Shown here in pieces: positions 8,964-17,144 of a stretch of DNA of 64,000 bases. The stretch is taken from positions 1-64,000 of the forward strand of contig NZ_BOMG01000024.1 in the NCBI RefSeq assembly GCF_016862075.1, in the 5' to 3' direction. A program made the translations under genes and the position numbers. This DNA is from Actinoplanes couchii. GTDB taxonomy: Bacteria; Actinomycetota; Actinomycetes; Mycobacteriales; Micromonosporaceae. The first letter of the stretch is position 1. Every line of letters starts with the position of its first letter. The notes under the pieces are model-generated. The model saw only the letters and a program-made list of their open reading frames with translations. It did not search any database and had not been told where the DNA came from.

Positions 8964-9007
8964 CGAAGCGGCCGCTCGGACGAGCCGCTCTCAAGCCATG
9001 AGCCGGA

Positions 9008-10180
9008 TCAGGACTTCGGGATCTCCTGGTCCGGGACAACCTTGCCGGCCTGGACCTTGAACGCCCAGACCAGAACCTGCGCGGGGTCGAGCTCGCCGGT
9101 GGCCTCGAACTTGTAGGTCACACCGGTGGCGGCGCCGGCCGCGTTGTAGCCCGAGATGAAGGTGTTCAGCTTGTCGCGGGTGGTGTTGCCCGCCTTGATG
9201 CCCTCGAGCGCGATGTTGGTGATGTCGAACGAGACGTCCGCGTACGTACCCGGCTCGGCGTTGTCGAAGGCCGCCTTGTAGTCGGTGACGAACGTGCCCT
9301 TGGCCTCGGTGGCCGGAGCACACGGGCAGGTCAGGATCGTGCCCTCGGCGACCGCCTGGCCGGCGACCGTGACGAAGTTCGCGTCGTTGACGCCGTCACC
9401 GGCGACCATCGTGCCCTTCCAGCCGGCACCCTTCAGCTGCTTGAGCAGCAGGCCCGCCTCGGTGTAGTAGCCACCGAAGAACAGGGAGGTCGCGCCGCTG
9501 TTCGCGATCTTGGTCGAGATGGCCGAGAAGTCGGTCTGCTTGACCTGGACCTTGTCGCTCTGCACGACCTTGGCGCCGAGGACCTTCTTGACCTCGTCGG
9601 CGAGACCGGCGCCGTACGCGGACTGGTCGTCCACGACGTACACCTTCTCGGCCTTGAGCACCTGGTCGATGTAACGACCGGCGGCCGGGCCCTGCGACTC
9701 GTCGTTGCCGACGCCGCGGTGGAAGGTCTTCCAGCCCTTGGTCGAGAGGCTCGGGCGGGTCGCCGACGGAGTGATCGTCGGCACACCCTCGGCCTCGAAG
9801 ATCGGGTCCGCGACCTCGGACTCACCGGAGAACGCCGGGCCGATGATCGCGATCACCTTGGCGTCGCCGACGGCCTGCTGCGCCAGGGCCGGGGCCTTGG
9901 CCGGGTCGCCCTGCGAGTCGAGCGGGAGCAGCTCGACCTTGCAGTCCGCGTTGGCGGTGTTGTACTGGTCGATCGCCAGCTTGGTGCCGTTGCGCATGTG
10001 GATACCGAGACCGGCCGCGTCGCCCGTCAGGGCGCCGAAGAAGCCGATCTTCAGGCCACAGGCCGCGCTGTCGCCGCCGGACGACTCACTCGGGCTGTCC
10101 GCCTTGCACGCGGCAGTGCCACCCAACATGAACGCGGCAACGGCAGCCGCGCCCACCGCCCGAAAAAGCTTCTGCCTCAA
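9008..10180 (-). CDS. livK: Branched-chain amino-acid ABC transporter substrate-binding lipoprotein LivK
   Basis: Extracytoplasmic type I periplasmic-binding-fold protein (390 aa) that captures the substrate for LivHMGF. The TTG at 10180 is preferred: it has a GAAGGGA Shine-Dalgarno 8 nt upstream and gives a clean lipoprotein signal (positive RQKLFR, hydrophobic AAAVAAFMLGGTAA, Cys25). The lipobox TAAC is slightly atypical at -3. The receptor fold is shown by LKIGFFGALTGDAAGLG, IIGPAFSGESEVADPIF and FHRGVGNDESQGPAAGRYI. It is the first gene of the transporter, with its promoter in 10181-10389. Confidence 0.93.
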   Translation of the reverse strand: MRQKLFRAVGAAAVAAFMLGGTAACKADSPSESSGGDSAACGLKIGFFGALTGDAAGLGIHMRNGTKLAIDQYNTANADCKVELLPLDSQGDPAKAPALAQQAVGDAKVIAIIGPAFSGESEVADPIFEAEGVPTITPSATRPSLSTKGWKTFHRGVGNDESQGPAAGRYIDQVLKAEKVYVVDDQSAYGAGLADEVKKVLGAKVVQSDKVQVKQTDFSAISTKIANSGATSLFFGGYYTEAGLLLKQLKGAGWKGTMVAGDGVNDANFVTVAGQAVAEGTILTCPCAPATEAKGTFVTDYKAAFDNAEPGTYADVSFDITNIALEGIKAGNTTRDKLNTFISGYNAAGAATGVTYKFEATGELDPAQVLVWAFKVQAGKVVPDQEIPKS

Positions 10181-10389
10181 GGCACGAATCCCTTCATCAA
10201 TGGCATCCGATCCCCACGCCGAGGGGTGTCCTCGACGAAAAGTCACGGAGCCGGCACACAGCCGGTCTTGCGGCGGGACGTTATCCCACGGTCAGTAGCC
10301 ACGAGTAGCAAATTGGCTGCGCATTGACCGAACCGTTACCCGATCACAAGATCGTGTTGCCGCCATATGTCACGGATCAGCCGAACGCG

Positions 10390-11736
10390 CTACTTGAACC
10401 GCCCGAACGGGCTGTCAGACGTGTAAACGCGGGCACCTTCGCCGGCGTCCCAGAACAGTGTCAGTCGATCTCCCGAACCCGCCGGAGTGGCGGCGGTCAC
10501 CGCTGAGCGTGACAGTCCCGGCGGCAGCGCCGCCTCGGCCCACGACACGCCCGAGTCGGCGGACACCCACAACCGGTAGCGGTCGTCCGAACCGGTCAGC
10601 GCCGTCACCCGGCCGGACACCACCGCCCCCGACACCGTTCCGCCTGCCACTCCGTACCGCGCTCCGCCGTCCTCCTCGCTGTCCAGCGCTCCGCCGTCTT
10701 TCCCGGGGTCTTCCGCCGCGCCGGCCTTTCTCCCGGTGGCGATGGCCGGGCCGGCCACCCAGCGGCCGTCCACCTGTCGCCACGCCCGGAAGCCCGCCGA
10801 TACACCCAGGAGGACCGGGCCGGCCCAGGACAACTCCCCCGGACCGGGCATATCCACCGGCCGAGTGACCCAGCCCACCGTCTCGTCCCAGGACCACACC
10901 GCCGGACTGCGCGCTCCGGCCCGGGTCGCGGCGCCCACCACCAGCCAGCCGTCGCCGGAGGCCACCGCGTCCGACGCCCACGACGACACCCCCGCCGCGG
11001 GGCGCAGGACGAACCGGTCACCGTCCGGCGACGACCACACCGACGCGCCCGACACCCGGTTGCCGACGATCAAAAACTTCCCGCTTGCCGTACGGACACG
11101 CCCGGCGTTCACGGCATCCGGGCCACCGAACAACTCGAACGGCGCGGACACCTCACGCACCGGACCGCCCAGCGGGCCCACCCACGAACTCACCCGCGGA
11201 TTGCCGTGCACCCCGCCCGACTTGGCGCCCAGCAGAACCACACGCCCACCGGCACACGCCACCGACGACAGCACACTCTGCTCGCCGTAGAACGACACCG
11301 GCTCCAACACCACCGGCCGCCACGACATGGCATCCGCCGACGACCACAACGCCGGCCGCGTCCGCCCCGACGCCTCCCGCACCCCACCGGCGACAAACCA
11401 CAGACCATCACAAGCCACAAGATCCCGAGCCATCGCCGTACGCCCACCGACGGCCCCCGTGGCTCCCCCGCCCACTGGGCCCACTGTGGTTCCCGCCGGT
11501 GCCGACATGGTTCTTGCGGAGGCCGGCGTGGTTCCGGCGGGTGCCGACGTGGTTTTTGCGGGTGCCGACGTGGTTTTTGCGGGTGCCGGCATCGTTTCCG
11601 CGGTGGCTCCCCCGCCCGCCGGGGCGTCCACCGGCAGGGTCGACTCGTGCCAGGTCGGGGTCATCGACGGCGAAGGCGGCGTCGCCGGACAACCGGCCAG
11701 CAGGCCGACCGTCAGCAACGCCGCCAGACGTCTCAT
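10390..11736 (-). CDS. Putative lipoprotein with beta-propeller-like repeats
   Basis: Function unknown. From ATG 11736 the 448-aa product begins with a textbook lipoprotein signal, MRRLAALLTVGLLAGC (Cys16). A Thr/Ala/Pro linker follows (about 20-105) containing 7-residue repeats of SAPAKTT type. The rest repeats a WSS..G..W pattern (ALWSSADAMSW, VWSSPDGDRF, WVSADSGVSW), reminiscent of sialidase/BNR-type propellers. The linker is typical of an exported protein held away from the membrane. It is 43 bp downstream of pdtaR on the same strand and may be co-transcribed. Confidence 0.8.
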   Translation of the reverse strand: MRRLAALLTVGLLAGCPATPPSPSMTPTWHESTLPVDAPAGGGATAETMPAPAKTTSAPAKTTSAPAGTTPASARTMSAPAGTTVGPVGGGATGAVGGRTAMARDLVACDGLWFVAGGVREASGRTRPALWSSADAMSWRPVVLEPVSFYGEQSVLSSVACAGGRVVLLGAKSGGVHGNPRVSSWVGPLGGPVREVSAPFELFGGPDAVNAGRVRTASGKFLIVGNRVSGASVWSSPDGDRFVLRPAAGVSSWASDAVASGDGWLVVGAATRAGARSPAVWSWDETVGWVTRPVDMPGPGELSWAGPVLLGVSAGFRAWRQVDGRWVAGPAIATGRKAGAAEDPGKDGGALDSEEDGGARYGVAGGTVSGAVVSGRVTALTGSDDRYRLWVSADSGVSWAEAALPPGLSRSAVTAATPAGSGDRLTLFWDAGEGARVYTSDSPFGRFK

Positions 11737-11779
11737 CCCGGAAGCACGGCCTCCGGGGATCGCTGCGCCGCGAACCTCG

Positions 11780-12394
11780 TCACTTCGGCGGCTCGGCCTC
11801 CGCCTCCTGCTCGGCGAGGATCCGGTCGGCGACCTCACGCATGGTCATCCGGTGATCCATAGCGGTCCGCTGGATCCACTTGAACGCCTGCGGCTCGGTC
11901 ATCGAATACTTCGTCATCAGCTCGCCCTTGGCGCGCTCCACCGACTTCCGCGTCTCCAGACGCTCGGTCAGCCCGGCCACCTCGGACTCCAGCACCGAGA
12001 TCTCCGAATACCTCGACAGGGCGATCTCGATCGCCGGCACCAGATCGGACTTCTGGAACGGCTTCACCAGGTAGGCCATCGCACCCGCCGCACGGGCCCG
12101 CTCCACCAGATCACGCTGGCTGAAAGCGGTCAGGATCACCACCGGCGCGATGCGCCCACCGGCGATCCGCTCGGCCGCCGCCAGACCGTCCATGATCGGC
12201 ATCTTGATGTCGAGGATCACCAGGTCCGGCTTCAGGTCCTCGGCGAGGCGCACGGCCGTCTCACCGTCCCCCGCCTCCCCGACCACGTCGTAGCCCTCCT
12301 CGACGAGCATCTCGGCGAGGTCCAGGCGGATGAGGGCCTCGTCCTCGGCGATGAGCACCCGCTTGCGCTCGGCACCAGCCTGCGTGTCGGCCAC
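11780..12394 (-). CDS. pdtaR: ANTAR-domain response regulator PdtaR
   Basis: A 204-aa antitermination regulator. The receiver domain (about 10-130) has the acidic pair ED at 17-18, phospho-acceptor D62 in VILDIKMPIMDG, LTAFS and YLVKPF. A coiled linker and an ANTAR RNA-binding domain follow (about 143-198, MTKYSMTEPQAFKWIQRTAM). Known homologues (mycobacterial PdtaR) are phosphorylated by the kinase PdtaS and bind dual-hexaloop RNA; no kinase gene is in this window. The start GTG at 12394 has a G-rich Shine-Dalgarno. Confidence 0.92.
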   Translation of the reverse strand: MADTQAGAERKRVLIAEDEALIRLDLAEMLVEEGYDVVGEAGDGETAVRLAEDLKPDLVILDIKMPIMDGLAAAERIAGGRIAPVVILTAFSQRDLVERARAAGAMAYLVKPFQKSDLVPAIEIALSRYSEISVLESEVAGLTERLETRKSVERAKGELMTKYSMTEPQAFKWIQRTAMDHRMTMREVADRILAEQEAEAEPPK

Positions 12395-12424
12395 GGAAAC
12401 CCCTACCCCCAGAACGTCGATGTC

Positions 12425-12450
12425 GCGACACCCGGGTATCTGGGTGTCGC
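12425..12450. promoter_or_regulatory. Inverted repeat between pdtaR and the tRNA gene
   Basis: GCGACACCC and GGGTGTCGC form 9-bp perfect arms around an 8-nt loop, 30-55 bp upstream of the pdtaR start and 75 bp upstream of the tRNA. It could be an operator or a leader hairpin of pdtaR. Confidence 0.4.
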
Positions 12451-12525
12451 CGACCTAAGCCTAGTGGGTAGGCTGTCCCTTGCTCGGGTTGGCGTGGCCT
12501 AACTTGCGTCCGCCCGGGACGGCTC

Positions 12526-12602
12526 GTCCTCGTAGACCAACCGGCAGAGTCGATGCTCTCAAACAGCATTCAGTGTGGGTTCGAATCCCACCGAGGACAC
12601 CA
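12526..12602 (+). tRNA. tRNA-Leu (anticodon CAA), short variable loop
   Basis: A complete 77-nt cloverleaf with encoded CCA. The acceptor stem GTCCTCG/CGAGGAC is perfect with discriminator A73. The D-arm has a 3-bp stem (GAC/GTC) around CAACCGGCAGA, similar to leucine tRNAs. The anticodon stem ATGCT/AGCAT encloses CTCAAAC (anticodon CAA, UUG codon). The T arm is GTGGG-TTCGAAT-CCCAC. The variable region is only 5 nt (TCAGT), whereas bacterial tRNA-Leu normally has a long class II arm. Confidence 0.88.
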
Positions 12603-12871
12603 AGGATAGATCCGTTCGAATGGATGGCGCACGGAATGCGCCACGACTTCCGCACACCGGCTTTCGTGACTTCGTTTTCCGGCCTCCCGGGCTCTTGATT
12701 CCACATCCCGGGCCTGCCGGTTTTGGCGTGGAGCATCCGGTGGGGGTCCGTAGAGCATCCGGTGGAATCTCCGTGGGGGATCCGGTGGGGGATCCGCCAT
12801 CGGTCATGTCCCTGCCCGGTCGATTCGGTATCGCGGGCCGGGAATTCGCTCGGCATCCCCGGGCATGCTCC

Positions 12872-12889
12872 GCTAGCACTCCTGCTAGC
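12872..12889. repeat. 7-4-7 perfect inverted repeat
   Basis: GCTAGCA-CTCC-TGCTAGC lies in the gene-poor tract. It could be a protein-binding site or a small hairpin; no gene adjoins it. Confidence 0.4.
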
Positions 12890-12990
12890 TGGTCGGATCT
12901 GATCATCGCGGTGCCCCTCGGGCCCACTCGGCGCGTCATGGAGATCGTCCGCGACCGGGCCGGGGATTTCGCTCGCTGACTGTTTCACTC

Positions 12991-13155
12991 CGACGGTTGT
13001 CGAATCTTCACCCCTGCGGCTATCGAATCCTCCTCTCAGCGGCTCGCGGATCTTCCGCCCTGCCGCTCGCGGATCTTCCTCTCTCTGCGACTCTCGAATC
13101 TTTCTCTCCGCGGCTCGCGGATCTTCCTCTCCACGGCTCGCGGATCTTCACTCCG
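12991..13155. repeat. ~24-nt degenerate tandem repeat, about seven units
   Basis: Units of CGGCTCGCGGATCTTCCTCT type, 23-25 nt long, recur about seven times with the core (G/A)ATCTTC conserved. Unit length varies and is not always a multiple of three, which argues against coding. Confidence 0.75.
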
Positions 13156-13309
13156 ATGGCTGCCGTGACGGGAATCGCATGAATCGTTTCTCGAACCGGG
13201 CCGCCGTCCTCATGGGGGCCGACCGGGTGCCGCTCTCTCGGCGCGGTCCATCTCCGGCGGACGGCTCTCGCCCGAGGGCGGTGACGGCCGGCCGGCGCTT
13301 CGACGGACG

Positions 13310-13515
13310 CCTCACGACCTTGGCGGTGCCTAGCCGACGCTCCGGCGGATGCCTCACGGCCGAGGCAGTGACTGACCGGCGCTCCGGCCGACACCTCACG
13401 GCCGAGGCAGTGACTGACCGGCGCTCCGGCCGACACCTCACGGCCGAGGCAGTGACTGACCGGCGCTCTGGCGGACGCCTCTCGGTCGAGACGGTGGCGG
13501 CTGGCCGGGGCTCGG
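13310..13515. repeat. 42-nt tandem repeat, about five units
   Basis: Units starting at 13310, 13352, 13394, 13436 and 13478; the units at 13352 and 13394 are almost identical. A diverged unit precedes them near 13268. The 42-nt length is a multiple of three, so a 14-residue peptide repeat is possible in any frame. Confidence 0.8.
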
Positions 13516-13690
13516 GCTGAGCTGTTCGGTGATGGCTCTGGGCGGGGATTTTCGGGGGTGGATCGTGAGGATGGTTACCCGTACCGGCGGATGGGCCTGA
13601 TCTTGATCTTGGCACTGAATCTCGCCGAACTGCGGGCTGTGGTCGGTGGCGGGTGCTGTCATGACAAGGACAGCTTCAGCAGGAGGCCCC

Positions 13691-15955
13691 ATGTTGTCGT
13701 CCGGTTCGTCGCCTTTGACCGTCAAACGCGGGGGCATGTGGGTCGTCCTCATGGTCGCGGGCGCGACGTGGCTGGTGACCGGCTGGGCGGTCCTGCAGAT
13801 GGAACCGGTGACCGTGGTCTCGGCGGTCGGACCGGTGGTGCTGTTCGGCGCGTTCTGCGAAGTGCTCCGGGCGCTCGCCGGAACCCGGACGTGGTGGCTG
13901 AACGCCGGGCTCGCGGCGATGTTCGCGGCCACCGGTGTGATGCTGCTGACCGGCGGCGACTCGTCGTTCACCGAACCGGCATCGCTGGCCGGCTGGTACC
14001 TGCTGGTCCGCGGCGCCGTCGACGTCGCCGTCGGGATCATGACACGCGGCTCGGACCGGGTGTGGAGCCTGCTGGTGACGGTCGGGGTGCTGGAGACCGG
14101 GCTGGGATACTTCGCCGCCGGGCCGTTCGTGCGATCCGCGGAACTCGTGGCGGTCGTGCTCGGCGGGCTCGGTGTGCTGCGCGGAGTCGCCGACCTGGTG
14201 ACGGCGCTACGGTTGCGGGAGGTCGCCGGGCTGCGCCGGGACGTGCTGGAGCTGCCACCCGAGCGGGCGGCAGGGGTCACCGGGTATGCGGCGGGACTCG
14301 CCGACACCGAGAAGTACGCGGCGGGACTCGCCGGCGCCGAGAAGGCCGCGACGGGACTCTCCGGCGCCGAGAAGGCTATGGACCGCTTCGGCGGTGGCGG
14401 GCCGCATCCGGTGCCCGGGCATCCTTCGCTGTCCCAGTTGGCCGACGCCGACCCGTACAACCTGGCCCGACTCGCGGACCCGGGCGACGCGCACCCGGCC
14501 CGCCACCTGGATCCGGTGGGCGCGTCCGCTGCCCTTCACACGGATTCGGCCGGCACGTCCGCCGGATGGCACATGGACCCGATCGGGCCGTCCACCGCCC
14601 GGCACGCCGAGCGGGCCGGCATGCCCCGGATGGTCACGCCGGGCGCGGCACCACACACGGGTCCGGCAGGCGCAACCGCCACGGCACACAACCGTCCGGC
14701 AGGCGCAACCGCTACAGCACACATGGTTCCGGCAGGCGCGGCCGCGACACGCCACATGGATCCGGCGGGCGCGGCCGCGGCACACCACATGGATCCGGCA
14801 GGCTCGGCCGCGGCACACCACATGGATCCGGCGGGCGCGTCCGTGCCACATCACATGGATCCGGCGGGCGCGGCTGTGATGGGCCATAGGGATTCGGTGG
14901 GCGGCTTCGGCGCGTCGCAACCTGGTGCTTTCCCCGCGCCTCAGCCGGGGCCGATGGGTGCCTCTGACGCACCTCAGCCGGGGTCGACGGGTGCCGCTTC
15001 CTTCACCTCGCAGCCGGATTCAGTGAGTGCCTCGCGGGGCCGGCACGTCGAGGCCTCCGGGCAGGATGTTTCACCGGCACGTCATGCGGGGCCGGACGAC
15101 GGTTCCCGGGCACTGCATGGGGAGACGGGTGACGCCATTCAAGTGCGGCACACAAATTCTGGGGACGCCGGCCGGTCGCGGCATGCGGGTGCGGGTGACG
15201 CTGTCCAGGCGCGACACGTCGGTCAGAAAGAAGCGGTCCAGACGCGACACGCGGGTTCGGGTGAGGCTGCTCAGATGCAGCATCCGGGTTCGGGTGAGGT
15301 GGTTTCGGCTCGGCATCTGAGTGCGGATGGTTCGGGGAATGCCGGGCGGCTTACCGGGGCGGATCTGGACAGTGTCACCCGGGCCCGGCTGTTGGATGCG
15401 GAGCATGCTTCGCGGCTGCGGCACGGCGGGCCGGACGGTGCTTCGCGGGCTCGGCAGATTCTGGAGGCCGAGGCGGTGACCCGGGAACGGCTGGCCGAGA
15501 TGGAGATCTCGGCCCGGGCTCGTTCGGCTCGAGCCGGGAACGCGCCACCGGCCCGGCATCGGGCGCCGTCGGCGGTTCCATCACCCGCGTCGGTTCTGGC
15601 ACCCGCACCGGTCATGGCGACCGGGCCGTTCATGGAAGCCGGACCAGCTACGGCATCCACGGCGGGCATGACAACCGGGCCTACTACGGCACCCACAACG
15701 GGCATGACAACCGGGCCCACTACGGCACCCACAACGGGCATGACAACCGGGCCCGCTACGGCGCCCTCGCACGCCATGGCAGCCGGACCGGCTATGGCAT
15801 CCGCGCCGGGTATGGCTCCGGGGCCGGGCATGGCGGACGCGTTTCAGGAACGGCGGATGGGATCCACCACGGAGTTGGCCGCCCGGTTGGCGCAGGCGGG
15901 AATGGGTGCGCAGGAGGCTTCGGGCAGCACGACGGGTGAGGTGAGCCAACGTTGA
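13691..15955 (+). CDS. HdeD/DUF308-like membrane protein with a long repetitive tail
   Basis: From ATG 13691 (AGGAGG four bases upstream) the 754-aa product has about six hydrophobic helices in residues 15-180 with paired-helix spacing like the HdeD (DUF308) family. Examples are MWVVLMVAGATWLVTGWAVL and VAVVLGGLGVLRGVADLVTAL. After the last helix come about 570 residues of hydrophilic low complexity: YAAGLAGAEK repeats, seven 11-residue units like MDPAGAAAAHH, then H/G/D-rich stretches and 12-residue MTTGPTTAPTTG repeats. HdeD proteins are usually 180-220 aa, so the tail is the odd part. Function is unknown; the tail is presumably cytoplasmic. Confidence 0.8.
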   Translation: MLSSGSSPLTVKRGGMWVVLMVAGATWLVTGWAVLQMEPVTVVSAVGPVVLFGAFCEVLRALAGTRTWWLNAGLAAMFAATGVMLLTGGDSSFTEPASLAGWYLLVRGAVDVAVGIMTRGSDRVWSLLVTVGVLETGLGYFAAGPFVRSAELVAVVLGGLGVLRGVADLVTALRLREVAGLRRDVLELPPERAAGVTGYAAGLADTEKYAAGLAGAEKAATGLSGAEKAMDRFGGGGPHPVPGHPSLSQLADADPYNLARLADPGDAHPARHLDPVGASAALHTDSAGTSAGWHMDPIGPSTARHAERAGMPRMVTPGAAPHTGPAGATATAHNRPAGATATAHMVPAGAAATRHMDPAGAAAAHHMDPAGSAAAHHMDPAGASVPHHMDPAGAAVMGHRDSVGGFGASQPGAFPAPQPGPMGASDAPQPGSTGAASFTSQPDSVSASRGRHVEASGQDVSPARHAGPDDGSRALHGETGDAIQVRHTNSGDAGRSRHAGAGDAVQARHVGQKEAVQTRHAGSGEAAQMQHPGSGEVVSARHLSADGSGNAGRLTGADLDSVTRARLLDAEHASRLRHGGPDGASRARQILEAEAVTRERLAEMEISARARSARAGNAPPARHRAPSAVPSPASVLAPAPVMATGPFMEAGPATASTAGMTTGPTTAPTTGMTTGPTTAPTTGMTTGPATAPSHAMAAGPAMASAPGMAPGPGMADAFQERRMGSTTELAARLAQAGMGAQEASGSTTGEVSQR
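14662..14892. repeat. 33-nt tandem repeat inside the HdeD-like gene
   Basis: Seven units with an exact 33-nt period begin at 14662, 14695, 14728, 14761, 14794, 14827 and 14860. They encode the 11-residue histidine-containing repeat. A second in-gene array near 15660-15770 has a 36-nt period. Confidence 0.88.
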
Positions 15956-15969
15956 TCAGTTTGTCCCCC

Positions 15970-16033
15970 GGCCCCGCCGGTGGTGGATCTTCTGTCGGCC
16001 GGTCGCCAGGCTGTGATCCACACCGGCGGGGCC
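15970..16033. terminator. Bidirectional terminator
   Basis: GGCCCCGCCGGTG...GGATC pairs with GATCC...CACCGGCGGGGCC over 19-20 bp with one bulge and a ~25-nt loop. It lies 15 bp past the plus-strand HdeD-like gene and may also serve tesB on the other strand. Confidence 0.75.
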
Positions 16034-16040
16034 TCCATAA

Positions 16041-16142
16041 CACCTGGTGACCGGGGGTGCGGGCCTTAGCGACACACCCGGTGACCTCGGCTACGGATCC
16101 CAGCGACACACCTGGTGACCTGAGCATGGGGAGAGTGCCGAC
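16041..16142. repeat. 34-bp direct repeat, three units
   Basis: CACC(T/C)GGTGACC motifs at 16041, 16075 and 16109 are spaced exactly 34 bp and the intervening sequence is partly conserved (AGCGACA before units 2 and 3). Each core CACCnGGTG is a small palindrome. This could be an operator array or remnant minisatellite. Confidence 0.6.
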
Positions 16143-16191
16143 GCAGGAAGACAGCCGGGCCGGCAAGCGGACCGGCACCGGAAAAGGCGGG

Positions 16192-16271
16192 GCCGCCGCA
16201 CCTGGAAAGGCGAGGGTCAGCCGCACCCCGGAAAGGCGGAGGTCAGCCGCACCCCGGAAAGGCGGGGGTCA
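16192..16271. repeat. 26-bp tandem repeat ending in the tesB stop codon
   Basis: Three units of GCCGCACCCCGGAAAGGCGG type run into tesB. The TCA closing the last unit is the tesB stop codon read on the minus strand, so the array may have grown by duplication of the gene end. Confidence 0.65.
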
Positions 16272-17144
16272 GCCGCCGATGCGGCGGAGCAGGCCCTCCT
16301 GGACGGCGCTGGCGATGTGGCGGCCGTCCCGGGTGAACATGCGGCCGTTGGCCAGGCCGCGGGCTCCGCTGGCGGACGGGCTGGCGGAGTCGTACAGGAA
16401 CCACTCGTCGGCTCGGAACGGGCGGTGGAACCACAGGGCGTGGTCCAGGCTGGCGCCGATCACCCCGCCGGGGCCCCACACCTCGCCGTGGGTGGAGAGG
16501 ACGGCGTCCAGCAGGCTCATGTCGCTGGCGTACGTCAAGGCGCACGCGTGGATCAGCGGATCGTCCGGCAGGCGGCCGTCGAAGCGCATCCAGACCCGCT
16601 GGTTGGGTTCGATCTCGCGGTCGCCGGGCGGCACCCAGCCGGGGACGCCCACATAGCGGATGTCCACCGAGCGTGGCGAGGACTGGAACATCGCCATCCG
16701 CTCCGGATACTTCTCCGCCCAGTCCAGGATGGTGGGCACGTCCTCCGGAGCGGGCACGTCCTCGGGGGCCGGGGTGTGGTGGTCCAGGCCTTCCTCGGGG
16801 AGCTGGAACGACGCCGACATGAAGAAGATCGTCTTGCCGTGCTGACTGGCCGTCGAGCGGCGTACCGAGAAACTGCGGCCGTCCCGGATCGTCTCCACGT
16901 GGAAGGTGATCGGCACGGTCGGGTCGCCGGCCCGGACGAAATAGCCGTGCAGGCTGTGCACGTGCCGACTCGCATCGACGGTGCGGCCCGCGGCGACCAG
17001 CGCCTGCCCGGCGACCTGGCCGCCGAACACGCGCTGGGCCCCGGTCTGCGGGCTCTCGCCCTGGAAGGTGGCCGCGTCGACCTGCTTCAGATCGAGGAGA
17101 TCGAGAAGCTGGTCGACGGCGGCCTGTCCCTGGAGCAACGTCAC
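16269..17144 (-). CDS. tesB: Acyl-CoA thioesterase II
   Basis: Cytosolic double-hotdog thioesterase (291 aa) that hydrolyses acyl-CoA to free acid and CoA. The N-terminal hotdog has QRVFGGQVAGQALVAAGRTV and HSLHGYFVRAGD; the C-terminal one has LTYASDMSLLDAVLSTHG and ASLDHALWFHRPFRADEW, with the conserved D of the catalytic D/T/Q set. Length and architecture match TesB. The GTG start at 17144 overlaps the pyk stop as GTGA. Adjacency of pyk and tesB is also known in other actinobacteria. Confidence 0.94.
   Translation of the reverse strand: MTLLQGQAAVDQLLDLLDLKQVDAATFQGESPQTGAQRVFGGQVAGQALVAAGRTVDASRHVHSLHGYFVRAGDPTVPITFHVETIRDGRSFSVRRSTASQHGKTIFFMSASFQLPEEGLDHHTPAPEDVPAPEDVPTILDWAEKYPERMAMFQSSPRSVDIRYVGVPGWVPPGDREIEPNQRVWMRFDGRLPDDPLIHACALTYASDMSLLDAVLSTHGEVWGPGGVIGASLDHALWFHRPFRADEWFLYDSASPSASGARGLANGRMFTRDGRHIASAVQEGLLRRIGG

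Larger units (their letters stand above)
12603..13690. other. Gene-poor, repeat-rich intergenic tract
   Basis: No convincing gene is seen. Short frames are open on both strands, for example 13179-13520 plus (ATG, weak GGGA upstream) and 13020-13436 minus. Their third-position GC is about equal in the competing frames, so coding strand cannot be decided. The tract holds a small hairpin after the tRNA (12626-12642), a 7-4-7 inverted repeat and two tandem arrays listed separately. Confidence 0.6.

Noticed and set aside
12575..12979. 134-codon plus-strand frame starting inside the tRNA
   Set aside because: It begins within the tRNA sequence, has no ribosome-binding site and no recognisable domain.
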